DNA from: an uncultured Lachnospiraceae bacterium
GTDB lineage: Bacteria; Bacillota; Clostridia; Lachnospirales; Lachnospiraceae
Length of the DNA stretch: 29,405 nt
Assembly (NCBI GenBank): GCA_910578845.1
Contig: CAJTSL010000001.1
Span: 3,262 to 32,666, forward strand
Reading direction: 5' to 3'
The notes below the pieces were generated by a model. It ran no database searches. It saw only the letters and a list, made by a program, of their open reading frames with translations, and had not been told where the DNA came from. Made by a program: the position numbers and the translations under genes. This document shows positions 15,691-23,283 of this stretch, one piece after another; positions within the stretch are counted from its first letter, which is position 1, and every line of letters begins with the position of its first letter.

Positions 15691-17079
15691 ATGCTATTTT
15701 CCAGTGTGGAGTTTTTGTTCCGGTTTTTGCCGGTCTTTATGTTGATATATTTATTCGTTCCCGATAAGTATCGAAATGTGGTATTGCTTGCGGGAAGTTT
15801 ATTATTTTATGGAGTAGGGGAACCGTATTATGTTCTGCTGCTTATTCTATCTATTCTGATCAATTACAAGGCAGGGCAGTTCATTGTCCAGAAAGAAGAT
15901 AAGATAAGAAAAAACATTTTGGTGGCATCGCTTTTTTATAATTTCGGCATTTTGTTTCTCTTTAAATATTGGGATTTTGTAGCGGAGACGATAAACCGCT
16001 TTTTAAAAGGAGAGAAGATACCGACGTTGTCTCTTGCGCTGCCGCTTGGGATTAGTTTCTACACGTTTCAGATTGTATCTTATCTGATCGACTGCTATAA
16101 AGGTAAGTTGAAAGAAGAAGTTTCCTTTACGTCATTTGCAGCATATGTCACAATGTTCCCACAATTAATTGCAGGCCCCATTGTAAAGTATGAAGAGGTC
16201 TCTGAACGGATGTCTGAGCGTAAGATCCGCCCTAAGGCGGTTGAGAGCGGGATGAAGCTGTTTAGCATTGGCCTGGGGCTCAAAGTGCTTTTGGCGAATC
16301 AGATAGGGACGCTATGGAATAGCATTATGACGGCAGGGGCAGGGAACTTATCTGTTCCGGTGGCTTGGATGGGCGCTTTTGCCTACTCTTTCCAGATTTA
16401 TTTTGATTTCTGGGGATATTCTTTGATGGCAAAGGGCCTTGGCAGGATGTTAGGTTTTCGGATCCCGAAGAACTTCGACGATCCATACATATCGAAATCA
16501 ATATCAGAATTCTGGAGAAGATGGCATATTACGTTGGGCAGATGGTTTAGGGAATATTTGTACATTCCTCTTGGCGGCAACCGGAAAGGGTATGCCAGGA
16601 CTGTTTTTCATTTACTGGTAGTATGGACATGCACCGGTCTCTGGCATGGTGCGGATTTTAATTTTGTATTATGGGGGCTGACATTTTTCGTGATTGCTTC
16701 CGTTGAGAAGAAATGGATTGGTAAATGGCTAGAGCAAAGCAAGTTGCTTGGACATCTCTATATTGTTCTTCTCATACCGGTAACGTGGGTTATTTTTGCG
16801 ATCAGTGATATGCAACAACTGTTACGGTATTTGCAGAACATGATTGGGATACAAACATCCAATGTTATTGTCGGAAGCGGACAGGCGATGCGGTATTTAA
16901 AAGAATATGGGGTGTTATTTTTGTGCTGTATTTTGTTTTCTACGCCCTATCCGATGAAGTGGTATCGGAAATATAAGTACAAATGGTATGCCGTTGTGGC
17001 TATTGTGCTGATCTTTTGGTTTTCTGTTTATGAAATGATGATGGGAAGCAACAATCCCTTTTTGTATTTCCGGTTTTAG
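15691..17079 (+). CDS. MBOAT-family O-acyltransferase (AlgI/DltB-like)
   Basis: Polytopic membrane O-acyltransferase of 462 residues with about ten hydrophobic segments. MBOAT signatures are PLGISFYTFQIVSYLID (residues 118-134), FPQLIAGPIVKYEE, FWRRWHITLGRWFREYLYIP (274-293) and the active His319 in TGLWHGADFN. Members such as AlgI, DltB and PatA move acyl groups across the membrane to a surface polymer. Here the next gene encodes an exported SGNH-type protein, the common partner that finishes acyl transfer outside (AlgJ/AlgX-, DltD- or PatB-like arrangement). The acceptor is probably a cell-wall polysaccharide but cannot be identified. GGGAG upstream of ATG 15691 is the ribosome site; a TATAAT promoter lies upstream. 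Confidence 0.93.
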   Translation: MLFSSVEFLFRFLPVFMLIYLFVPDKYRNVVLLAGSLLFYGVGEPYYVLLLILSILINYKAGQFIVQKEDKIRKNILVASLFYNFGILFLFKYWDFVAETINRFLKGEKIPTLSLALPLGISFYTFQIVSYLIDCYKGKLKEEVSFTSFAAYVTMFPQLIAGPIVKYEEVSERMSERKIRPKAVESGMKLFSIGLGLKVLLANQIGTLWNSIMTAGAGNLSVPVAWMGAFAYSFQIYFDFWGYSLMAKGLGRMLGFRIPKNFDDPYISKSISEFWRRWHITLGRWFREYLYIPLGGNRKGYARTVFHLLVVWTCTGLWHGADFNFVLWGLTFFVIASVEKKWIGKWLEQSKLLGHLYIVLLIPVTWVIFAISDMQQLLRYLQNMIGIQTSNVIVGSGQAMRYLKEYGVLFLCCILFSTPYPMKWYRKYKYKWYAVVAIVLIFWFSVYEMMMGSNNPFLYFRF

Positions 17080-17118
17080 GCAGGGACATTTTAATATAGT
17101 TTGGGAGTGACGATTTGC

Positions 17119-18270
17119 ATGAAGCGCTGGAAGAAGATGATACGAAATTGCCCTTATCTGGTTGCGCTGTTTAGTATATGGATGTTTTTGACGATAGGCG
17201 GAGTGGGGTTACTGCTTTATCGTGATTATGGAGGAATGAAGTGGAAGACGTTTTTATCAAATCCTTTTTTTGCGCTTATCATGGAAGAAGAGATGCATGA
17301 AAGCGCGGTCCGTACGGCAGGTTCCGAGGCTGAAACGGTGATGGCGCATGCTGCCAATGAACTGGCAGGCAGTGAGGCTATGAAAGGCGCAGTATTGGAT
17401 CGGATAACGGGACAGGATGAGAAGGAAGCGGTAAAAGACGACAATGAGGCGGATAAAGAAGGCAGTGGTAAGGACGCCGAAGCTAAGGCAAAAGTGAGGG
17501 GGAAGACTTTTTTTGACTTATATCCTCCCGTAGAGACGGACTCTATTTATTTTGAAGATGTAGGCAAGATCGCTTTGACGACAGAGTATCCTTATACAAA
17601 AGTAGAAGAAGGGTATTTTAAGGATGCGGCATTCTTAGGAGATTCCAGGACGATAGGCATTGCCGATTATGCCGGATTGGACGCAGATTTTTATTGTGAT
17701 AACGGGATGACAATCTATAAGCTGTTAGGCGAAAAAGGCGTTACTTATCAGAGGACCGGAGAAAAAGTAAACCTTCCAGAAGTCTTGCAGCAGAAGAAAT
17801 ATGGTAAGATTTATATTATGCTGGGCATGAATGAATTAGGCTATCGGAATACGGGATATTTTCTGGAGCAGTATCAGGCCGTATTAGAACAGATCAGAAA
17901 CTGGCAGCCCCATGCTATCATCTTCATCATGGCGAACCTGCACGTCAGCCAGACGAAGAATAATATACAGACAGAGTTCAATAATATTAACATCAATGCG
18001 AAAAATGTGGCGGCTGCAAGCCTTGCAGATGGCGTTGATATATTCTATCTCGATAGCAATCCGCTGTTCACGGATCAAGACGGTCTGTTGAAAGAAGACT
18101 TGACCTTCGATGGCGTCCATTTGTATGCCAATAATTATCCGGAATGGCGGGAATTCCTTATGATGCACGGCGTGGTCAAAGATGATGAGAAAGAAGATAC
18201 GAATGCTCCCAATAGTGCTTCTAATGCGGACAATGTGGATGCGGCAGAGGATGAAGATCAGATATGGTAG
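17119..18270 (+). CDS. membrane-anchored SGNH/GDSL-type esterase or acyltransferase
   Basis: Extracytoplasmic protein of 383 residues. A basic N-terminus and one membrane helix at about residues 13-33 are followed by an acidic, low-complexity linker (about 60-130, for example KDDNEADKEGSGKDAEAK). The SGNH domain has block I FLGDSRTIGIADY (nucleophile Ser), block III GMNELG and block V DGVHLYANN with catalytic Asp and His. The tail is again acidic. It follows the MBOAT gene by 39 bases and probably works with it, transferring or removing acyl groups on a surface polymer. ATG 17119 has GGGAGTG nine bases upstream; an earlier TTG lacks a site. A pseudouridine synthase gene follows 14 bases later, so the three are likely one transcript. 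Confidence 0.87.
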   Translation: MKRWKKMIRNCPYLVALFSIWMFLTIGGVGLLLYRDYGGMKWKTFLSNPFFALIMEEEMHESAVRTAGSEAETVMAHAANELAGSEAMKGAVLDRITGQDEKEAVKDDNEADKEGSGKDAEAKAKVRGKTFFDLYPPVETDSIYFEDVGKIALTTEYPYTKVEEGYFKDAAFLGDSRTIGIADYAGLDADFYCDNGMTIYKLLGEKGVTYQRTGEKVNLPEVLQQKKYGKIYIMLGMNELGYRNTGYFLEQYQAVLEQIRNWQPHAIIFIMANLHVSQTKNNIQTEFNNININAKNVAAASLADGVDIFYLDSNPLFTDQDGLLKEDLTFDGVHLYANNYPEWREFLMMHGVVKDDEKEDTNAPNSASNADNVDAAEDEDQIW

Positions 18271-18284
18271 ACGAGGTATAGAGG

Positions 18285-19001
18285 ATGATTAGATTAAATA
18301 AGTATCTTGCCATGTGCGGGGTATGCTCCCGCCGGGATGCGGATAAACTGATAGAGCGGCAGCTTGTTACCGTAAATGGGAAACAGGCGTTACCCGGTAT
18401 GCAGGTAACGGATGAGGATGATATCGTTGTGCGCGGGAAGCCTGTCAGGAACCGTGAAAGAATTGCTGTCTTGGCATATTATAAACCGGTAGGGGTTGTC
18501 TGTACGGCACGTGACCGGCATGCCACGGTCAAAGTAACAGACCAGTTACAATACCCGCTTAGGCTTACTTATGCCGGGAGATTGGATAAAGACTCGGAAG
18601 GCTTACTGATTATGACAAACGACGGGGATTTAATTGATGCCATGATGCGCGGGGCGAATTGTCATGAGAAGGAATATATTGTTAAGGTAGATAAGCCTTT
18701 GACGCAAGAGGCGCTTGCAGAGATGAGAAAAGGCGTCTGGCTGAAGGATTTAGAGCTGATGACGAGGGAATGTGAGATTACACAGATAGGGGATAAGACG
18801 ATGAAAATGGTTCTGACCCAAGGGGTCAACCGACAGATCAAGCGGATGTGCGAGGCATTTGGCTATCATGTCCGTGCATTGAAGAGAACGCGCGTTATGA
18901 ATGTTAATCTTGCAGGGTTAAAACCGGGCGAATATCGTGAATTGGGCAAAGAAGAGAGAAATCTTCTCTATGCTGCATGCAATATGCGCGCACAAGACTA
19001 G
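18285..19001 (+). CDS. RluB/RsuA-family rRNA pseudouridine synthase
   Basis: Pseudouridine synthase of 238 residues. An N-terminal S4 RNA-binding domain (IRLNKYLAMCGVCSRRDADK, residues 2-21) is followed by the catalytic domain with GRLDKDSEGLLIMTNDGDL, whose Asp is the catalytic residue. VKVDKPLTQEAL and QGVNRQIKRMCEAFGYHV are typical of RsuA/RluB/E/F enzymes. It would isomerise a specific uridine in 23S (RluB) or 16S (RsuA) rRNA; the split between them cannot be made by eye. The start begins 14 bases after the SGNH gene, with GAGG upstream. Length is normal. Confidence 0.94.
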   Translation: MIRLNKYLAMCGVCSRRDADKLIERQLVTVNGKQALPGMQVTDEDDIVVRGKPVRNRERIAVLAYYKPVGVVCTARDRHATVKVTDQLQYPLRLTYAGRLDKDSEGLLIMTNDGDLIDAMMRGANCHEKEYIVKVDKPLTQEALAEMRKGVWLKDLELMTRECEITQIGDKTMKMVLTQGVNRQIKRMCEAFGYHVRALKRTRVMNVNLAGLKPGEYRELGKEERNLLYAACNMRAQD

Positions 19002-19073
19002 ATATAACTGGATATAAACGGGATATCAATCACAACAATTGTTATCCTATGTGGAAAGAAAGGCAAGGAATCT

Positions 19074-21047
19074 ATGGAGAGAACATTGGCTGAAAAACAA
19101 GAGCGTATGAAAGAGCTTGTTTCTGCTTTAAATACCGCTTCGAAGGCATATTATGCACAAGATGAGGAAATCATGAGTAACTTCACGTATGACCAGCTTT
19201 ACGATGAGCTGGCTGCGCTAGAAGAAGAGACTGGCATTGTACTGGCGAATAGCCCGACTGCGCAAGTAGGTTATGAAGCAGTGGAAGAACTGCCAAAAGA
19301 CAGACATGAAAAACCGATGTTATCTTTGGATAAAACGAAAAGCAGGGAAGAATTGCGTGATTGGTTGAATGGAAAAGAAGCATTGCTTTCCTGGAAATTG
19401 GATGGACTTACAGTTGTTATGACATTTTTTGCAGGAAAACTTGCAAAAGCTGTTACACGGGGAAATGGAGAAGTAGGAGAGGTCGTAACGAATAACGCCC
19501 GTGTTTTTCAGAATATCCCACTCTCGATCCCTTACCAGGGAGAACTGATCATCAGAGGGGAAGCGGTTATTTCTTATTCTGATTTTGAGAAGATAAACCA
19601 GGAGATAACAGAAGCGGAGAATAAATATAAGAACCCACGTAATCTTTGTAGCGGTTCTGTCCGCCAATTAAATAACGAGGTGACCGCAAACCGCAATGTA
19701 ATGTTTTATGCATATAGCCTGGTAAAGGCGGAGGACGTCGATTTCAACAATTCCCGGGAAGAACAGTTCCGCTTTCTCAAGGAGCAAGGCTTTGCCGTCG
19801 TAGAGTACCGGAAGGTCTCTCCGGATTCAATAGCGGATGCTATTTCTTATTTTGAAGGAAAGGTAGAGCGGTACGATATTCCTTCGGATGGCCTCGTGTT
19901 AATCTATGATGATATTGCATATGGGCATTCGCTTGGCACGACGGCGAAATTCCCAAGGGATTCCATTGCTTTTAAATGGGCGGATGAATTGCGCGAAACT
20001 GTTTTGAAAGAGATAGAATGGAGTCCTAGCCGGACTGGGCTCATCAACCCGGTGGCCATTTTTGAGCCGGTGGAATTGGAGGGGACGACAGTCAGCCGCG
20101 CATCGGTACACAATATTAGCATTATGCGTAATTTACAACTCGGGATCGGGGATCATATTACTGTTTACAAAGCGAATATGATTATTCCCCAAATCGCGGA
20201 GAACCTGACTAAGAGCGATTCCATTCAGATACCGGATGTCTGCCCGGTTTGCGGACAGCCTACAGAGCTTCGGCAGGTCAATGATGTGCAGTCCTTATAT
20301 TGTAGCAATCCGGCATGCGAAGCGAAGAAAATTAAGTCTTTTACCTTATTCGTCAGCAGGGATGCTTTGAATATCGACGGGTTATCGGAAGCAACATTGG
20401 AGAAATTCATCAATAAAGGTTTTTTGCATGAGTTTGCTGATATTTTCAGGTTGTCTCGTTATGAGAAAGAAATTACCTTAATGGAGGGATTTGGAGAGAA
20501 GTCTTACCAGAACCTGATCAATAGCATTGACACGGCTAGGATAACTATCCTGCCGAGAGTGATCTATGGGCTTGGCATTACAGGAATCGGTCTTGCGAAT
20601 GCAAAGATGATATGTAGATACTATAGGGATGACTTAGAGGCCATGGAGCATGCACAGATAGAAGAACTCAGTGAGATAGACGGCATTGGGGAAGTGCTTG
20701 CCGGTGCTTTCTGCGAATATTTCCAGGAGCCGGAGAACGTGGAACAGTTAGAACACTTGCTACAGGAGATAACAATTGTTACTGAAAAGGTGGATGAAGC
20801 GCAACAGACTCTTTCCGGCTTGGCTTTCGTGATCACGGGAACCCTCTTGCATTATGAAAACCGCAATGCGCTTAAAGATGCGATTGAAGAAAAAGGCGGA
20901 AAAGTAACAGGCAGTGTCACCTCAAAGACGACCTGCCTGATCAATAATGATGTAACATCGCATTCCTCCAAAAATAAAAAAGCAAAAGAGCTTTCCGTAC
21001 GGATCATTTCAGAGGAAGATTTCATACAAGAGTTTTTAGGAAGGTAA
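19074..21047 (+). CDS. ligA: NAD+-dependent DNA ligase, divergent Clostridia type
   Basis: DNA ligase of 657 residues sealing nicks with NAD+. Order: domain Ia with FTYDQLYDELAALEE, adenylation domain with AMP-accepting Lys108 in SWKLDGL, OB fold, a Cys4 zinc finger (CPVCGQ and CSNPACEAKK), helix-hairpin-helix repeats (LSEIDGIGEVLAGAF) and a C-terminal BRCT domain (SGLAFVITGTLLHYENRN). It differs from textbook LigA at several motif positions: the Glu two before Lys108 is Ser, TRGDG is TRGNG, and the DGVVIK motif reads DGLVLI, so the usual motif IV Lys is replaced by Ile. This is a divergent branch; the zinc finger and Lys108 argue for activity. An AAGGAAT site precedes ATG 19074. Only 12 bases separate its stop from the relic metA stop. 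Confidence 0.94.
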   Translation: MERTLAEKQERMKELVSALNTASKAYYAQDEEIMSNFTYDQLYDELAALEEETGIVLANSPTAQVGYEAVEELPKDRHEKPMLSLDKTKSREELRDWLNGKEALLSWKLDGLTVVMTFFAGKLAKAVTRGNGEVGEVVTNNARVFQNIPLSIPYQGELIIRGEAVISYSDFEKINQEITEAENKYKNPRNLCSGSVRQLNNEVTANRNVMFYAYSLVKAEDVDFNNSREEQFRFLKEQGFAVVEYRKVSPDSIADAISYFEGKVERYDIPSDGLVLIYDDIAYGHSLGTTAKFPRDSIAFKWADELRETVLKEIEWSPSRTGLINPVAIFEPVELEGTTVSRASVHNISIMRNLQLGIGDHITVYKANMIIPQIAENLTKSDSIQIPDVCPVCGQPTELRQVNDVQSLYCSNPACEAKKIKSFTLFVSRDALNIDGLSEATLEKFINKGFLHEFADIFRLSRYEKEITLMEGFGEKSYQNLINSIDTARITILPRVIYGLGITGIGLANAKMICRYYRDDLEAMEHAQIEELSEIDGIGEVLAGAFCEYFQEPENVEQLEHLLQEITIVTEKVDEAQQTLSGLAFVITGTLLHYENRNALKDAIEEKGGKVTGSVTSKTTCLINNDVTSHSSKNKKAKELSVRIISEEDFIQEFLGR

Positions 21048-21067
21048 CCCTTTAAAGATTAAAGGGT
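21047..21067. terminator. perfect hairpin between convergent ligA and relic metA end
   Basis: ACCCTTTAA (21047-21055) and TTAAAGGGT (21059-21067) are exact complements around a three-base loop. No clear U-tract follows on either strand, so termination strength is uncertain. The right arm includes the stop codon of the relic metA tail. Confidence 0.4.
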
Positions 21068-21104
21068 AAGGATATCGTACGGCGTTGTCTGGTATATATA
21101 ATAA
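21059..21104 (-). pseudogene. relic 3' end of metA (attachment-site copy, far end)
   Basis: On the minus strand this reads LFYYIYQTTPYDILTL then TAA (21061-21059). The intact MetA at 23284-24207 has LNYYVYQTTPYDMIGTPFL at its C-terminus. At the DNA level 21072-21104 and 23306-23338 agree in 27 of 33 positions, with most differences synonymous. The relic is therefore the original MetA tail, cut off by insertion of the element, and the present tail was supplied by the element. Confidence 0.85.
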
Positions 21105-21112
21105 AACAACTA

Positions 21113-21208
21113 GGGAGTACAAATCACATCTTGATTTTTCCTTTATTTAAGCCATTTTCAAGCACTTTGTACTCCCACAGCATTTTCTGTTACTCCCATT
21201 ATACTCCC
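21113..21208 (+). repeat. integrase arm-type sites, ligA-side end
   Basis: Octamers gtactccc at 21169-21176, ttactccc at 21190-21197 and atactccc at 21201-21208 are in the same orientation, with starts 21 and 11 bases apart. An inverted copy gggagtac lies at 21113-21120, next to the attachment core. Part of the last site is next to the integrase stop at 21211. These look like binding sites for the N-terminal domain of a tyrosine recombinase. Confidence 0.7.
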
Positions 21209-21210
21209 AT

Positions 21211-22167
21211 TTATTCTATGCGTACTAACTTATCAGAGGACAAAACTTCGTTCTGTTTCCTATATTCCCGTTCAAAACGTTGCTCTGCTAAATCATCACT
21301 TGAAAGTTCAATCATTTCCAGTCTGCTATCTAGCTTATCCATTTCATCTGATAAATGGTTTTCTAATACATGGGTGTATAAATCCATTGTCATTTGTAAT
21401 GTAGCATGACCTAGATACTTCTGAACTGTTTTCGGCTGTATGCCTGCTTCAAAACATCTTGTTGCAAATGTATGCCTAAAGCAATGTCCCGAAAATGTTT
21501 CAAATTGTTCCAATTCCTCTCGCATAAGATTGATTTGCTCAACGATTGCCTTAATAGCGTCTGCATAAATCTGTGCATTAAGCGGAGTATCATATTTTGT
21601 TGTAAAAATGAAATTTTCAAATCCTTTTAATGTTTTTGCACCATTTCTGCCCGAAACAACTCTTTTCTGCAATAACTGTTTCTTTAATGCAATTTCACAT
21701 CTTCTATTCATAGGCACATCACGATAACTGGACTTCGTTTTCGTTTTTCCCATGTGAAAAGTCTTTCCTGTATCTCCCTCAAATTTCTGATAAGACAACG
21801 ATTTTGTAATATGTATTACCTTTTTCTCAAAATCCAAGGCCTCTACTTCTAAAGCATATAATTCGCCGAGGCGAAGTCCTGTTGAAATTGCCACATTAAA
21901 AAGATTATCGTAAAATGTTCCTTTACAGGTGTCAAAAAAGGCAGATTGTTCTTCTATTGACAGTACACGAGGTTCTTTTTCTTCATCACGAACAACTTTA
22001 ATATTCCTTACAGGATTTTTCATTGCCAAAATGTCCGCAACCGCTTTATTAAACATATCTAACAGTAATATACGAACTTTATTCTGAGTTTCATATCCAT
22101 ATCCCTTTTTATCAAGATTTACTAATTTCCCCCTGATTTGTAAAGGCTGTCTATCTTTCAGTTTCAT
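21211..22167 (-). CDS. tyrosine recombinase/integrase, N-terminally truncated
   Basis: Phage/Tn916-type integrase of 318 residues from the first ATG. The catalytic domain is complete: Arg99 in STGLRLGELYAL, Lys in KTKTKSSYRDVP (about 143-145), His228 and Arg231 in SGHCFRHTFATR, His254 in YLGHATLQMT and nucleophile Tyr264 in MDLYTHV. The core-binding domain is only partly present. The open frame extends 19 codons upstream of the ATG (LRVQYESIYKKHIQADFGH), which are typical core-binding-domain residues, to a TGA at 22225-22227 inside the end of the XRE gene. The arm-binding domain expected of a roughly 400-residue integrase is absent, and there is no ribosome site before the ATG. I read it as a 5'-truncated, probably inactive integrase. 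Confidence 0.88.
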   Translation of the reverse strand: MKLKDRQPLQIRGKLVNLDKKGYGYETQNKVRILLLDMFNKAVADILAMKNPVRNIKVVRDEEKEPRVLSIEEQSAFFDTCKGTFYDNLFNVAISTGLRLGELYALEVEALDFEKKVIHITKSLSYQKFEGDTGKTFHMGKTKTKSSYRDVPMNRRCEIALKKQLLQKRVVSGRNGAKTLKGFENFIFTTKYDTPLNAQIYADAIKAIVEQINLMREELEQFETFSGHCFRHTFATRCFEAGIQPKTVQKYLGHATLQMTMDLYTHVLENHLSDEMDKLDSRLEMIELSSDDLAEQRFEREYRKQNEVLSSDKLVRIE

Positions 22168-22220
22168 GTGTCCGAAATCTGCTTGTATATGCTTTTTATA
22201 AATGCTCTCATATTGTACTC

Positions 22221-22655
22221 TTAATCATGTTCTTTAATATATTGAAATACCTTTTTATCATTCTTTGATTTTTTATACCAACCTATACCTATCATTATAA
22301 TTCCAACAATAATGACTGTAGTTCTTATCGATGAATCTGGGGAAAATAAACAAGATACAACAATTCCTGTTCCAGCACCTGTAAAAAAATCTACAATTGA
22401 TTTTTCATGTTTTATTATGCCCATTGCTCTTTCTTTATCCATAGATTGTACCATCTTCGAATCCTCCTTTAATAATGTATCAAGAGAAATATCAAATTGA
22501 TTACTCATGCTTACAAGAATTTGCAGATCAGGATAACTTTTTCCGTTTTCCCAATTTGAAACAGTTTGTCGAGTAACATGAAATAATCTGCCAAACTCCT
22601 CTTGTGTTAATTGTTTTTCTTTACGAATATTCAATATTTGATTTCCTATATTCAT
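22221..22655 (-). CDS. XRE-family regulator with C-terminal membrane segment
   Basis: A 144-residue protein. Residues 5-60 are a Cro/C1-type helix-turn-helix (IRKEKQLTQEEFGRLFHVTR, then QTVSNWENGKSYPDLQIL). A hydrophobic stretch at about 90-125 (DFFTGAGTGIVVSCLF and TTVIIVGIIMIGIGWY) suggests membrane attachment, a layout common in Firmicutes XRE proteins of mobile elements and signalling loci. The tail is charged (KKSKNDKKVF). The start is ATG 22655 with AAAGGG upstream. Its stop overlaps the frame of the truncated integrase. A promoter with an inverted repeat over the -10 (22711-22744) suggests self-regulation. Confidence 0.85.
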   Translation of the reverse strand: MNIGNQILNIRKEKQLTQEEFGRLFHVTRQTVSNWENGKSYPDLQILVSMSNQFDISLDTLLKEDSKMVQSMDKERAMGIIKHEKSIVDFFTGAGTGIVVSCLFSPDSSIRTTVIIVGIIMIGIGWYKKSKNDKKVFQYIKEHD

Positions 22656-22692
22656 AATATCTCGCCCTTTCCTGTGTTGTTACCTTGTTCAT
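22621..22692 (-). CDS. possible 23-codon leader ORF overlapping the XRE start
   Basis: ATG 22692 follows the best ribosome site in this region (AAAGGAGG, eight bases before it). The frame encodes MNKVTTQERARYYEYRKS plus NIEYS to TAA 22621-22623, and overlaps the XRE start codon in another frame. It may couple translation into the XRE gene or be the start of a lost gene. The peptide itself matches nothing I know. Confidence 0.35.
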   Translation of the reverse strand: MNKVTTQERARYYEYRKSNIEYS

Positions 22693-22710
22693 ATTTTCGT
22701 CCTCCTTTGA

Positions 22711-22744
22711 ATATTATTATCCCCAAAATAATATCTAAAGTAAA
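22711..22744 (-). promoter_or_regulatory. promoter and likely operator of the XRE gene
   Basis: Read on the minus strand: TTTACT (22744-22739), 17 bases, GATAAT (22721-22716). The inverted repeat ATATTAT (22711-22717) and ATAATAT (22728-22734) covers the -10, as expected for an autoregulatory XRE operator. Confidence 0.55.
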
Positions 22745-22842
22745 GCAATCAACATCTTACATTACATATATAGTTACGCAAAGATTCTTTGACAGGTACT
22801 TTTCTCTATAATTTTATGCTTTTCAGTTCTACAAGCTGGAAG

Positions 22843-23016
22843 TTATAGCAAACTTCCTTTTAGCCCTTTTTTGAAAATCAACACAACTTTATCTGTTCCC
22901 CAAAAGGACATGGTTTTAATCTGATAACCGTCTTTTTCCATTTCTTGTATTTTTTCATTTATTTTTTCTGTTACATTCTCAATGGTAATTTCTTCAATCA
23001 ATATAGTTTTGTGCAT
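22843..23016 (-). CDS. 57-residue hypothetical protein of the element
   Basis: A small gene on the minus strand, from ATG 23016 with GGAGGTG seven bases upstream to TAA 22843-22845. The protein starts MHKTILIEEITIENVTEKIN and continues with KIQEMEKDGYQIKTMSFWG and an end VVLIFKKGLKGSLL. The pattern (strand, amphipathic charged helix, strand, strand) suggests a compact alpha/beta fold like small Cse60-type proteins, but I do not recognise it with confidence. Base composition matches the element. It could be an excision or regulatory factor; no function is shown. Confidence 0.65.
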   Translation of the reverse strand: MHKTILIEEITIENVTEKINEKIQEMEKDGYQIKTMSFWGTDKVVLIFKKGLKGSLL

Positions 23017-23099
23017 TACTACACCTCCATAATTACAAATTTGTTTATTTCTGCCATTCTATCACATTTCCTAGTCTTTAGCATTTTCTCATAAATTTA

Positions 23100-23129
23100 A
23101 GGGCATATTGCACTTACACAATACGCCCT
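23100..23129 (-). terminator. hairpin, possible metA terminator
   Basis: Arms 23100-23110 and 23119-23129 pair over 11 bases around an eight-base loop. In the minus-strand RNA the one non-Watson-Crick position is a G-U pair, whereas in the plus-strand RNA it is an A-C mismatch, so the minus (metA) direction fits better. The following T-run is weak (TAAATTT). Confidence 0.5.
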
Positions 23130-23169
23130 CATAATATTGTTCCAAAAGACAGTTTATATCATACTTTTT

Positions 23170-23210
23170 GTACTCCCATAAAGATTTTTCTGTACTCCCT
23201 TTGTACTCCC
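23170..23210 (+). repeat. integrase arm-type sites, metA-side end
   Basis: Three exact gtactccc octamers at 23170-23177, 23192-23199 and 23203-23210, all in one orientation, with starts 22 and 11 bases apart. This nearly duplicates the 21/11 layout at the other end of the element. Confidence 0.75.
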
Positions 23211-23283
23211 AATTTTGCGATACTGCCCGATATTTGACATCATTTTACGATACTTTGACTTTTCAACAAATCCCGTAGATACC

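Noticed and set aside
21047..21110. tRNA gene as attachment site of the element
   Set aside because: No cloverleaf or TpsiC-like sequence; the repeated segment is clearly metA coding sequence.
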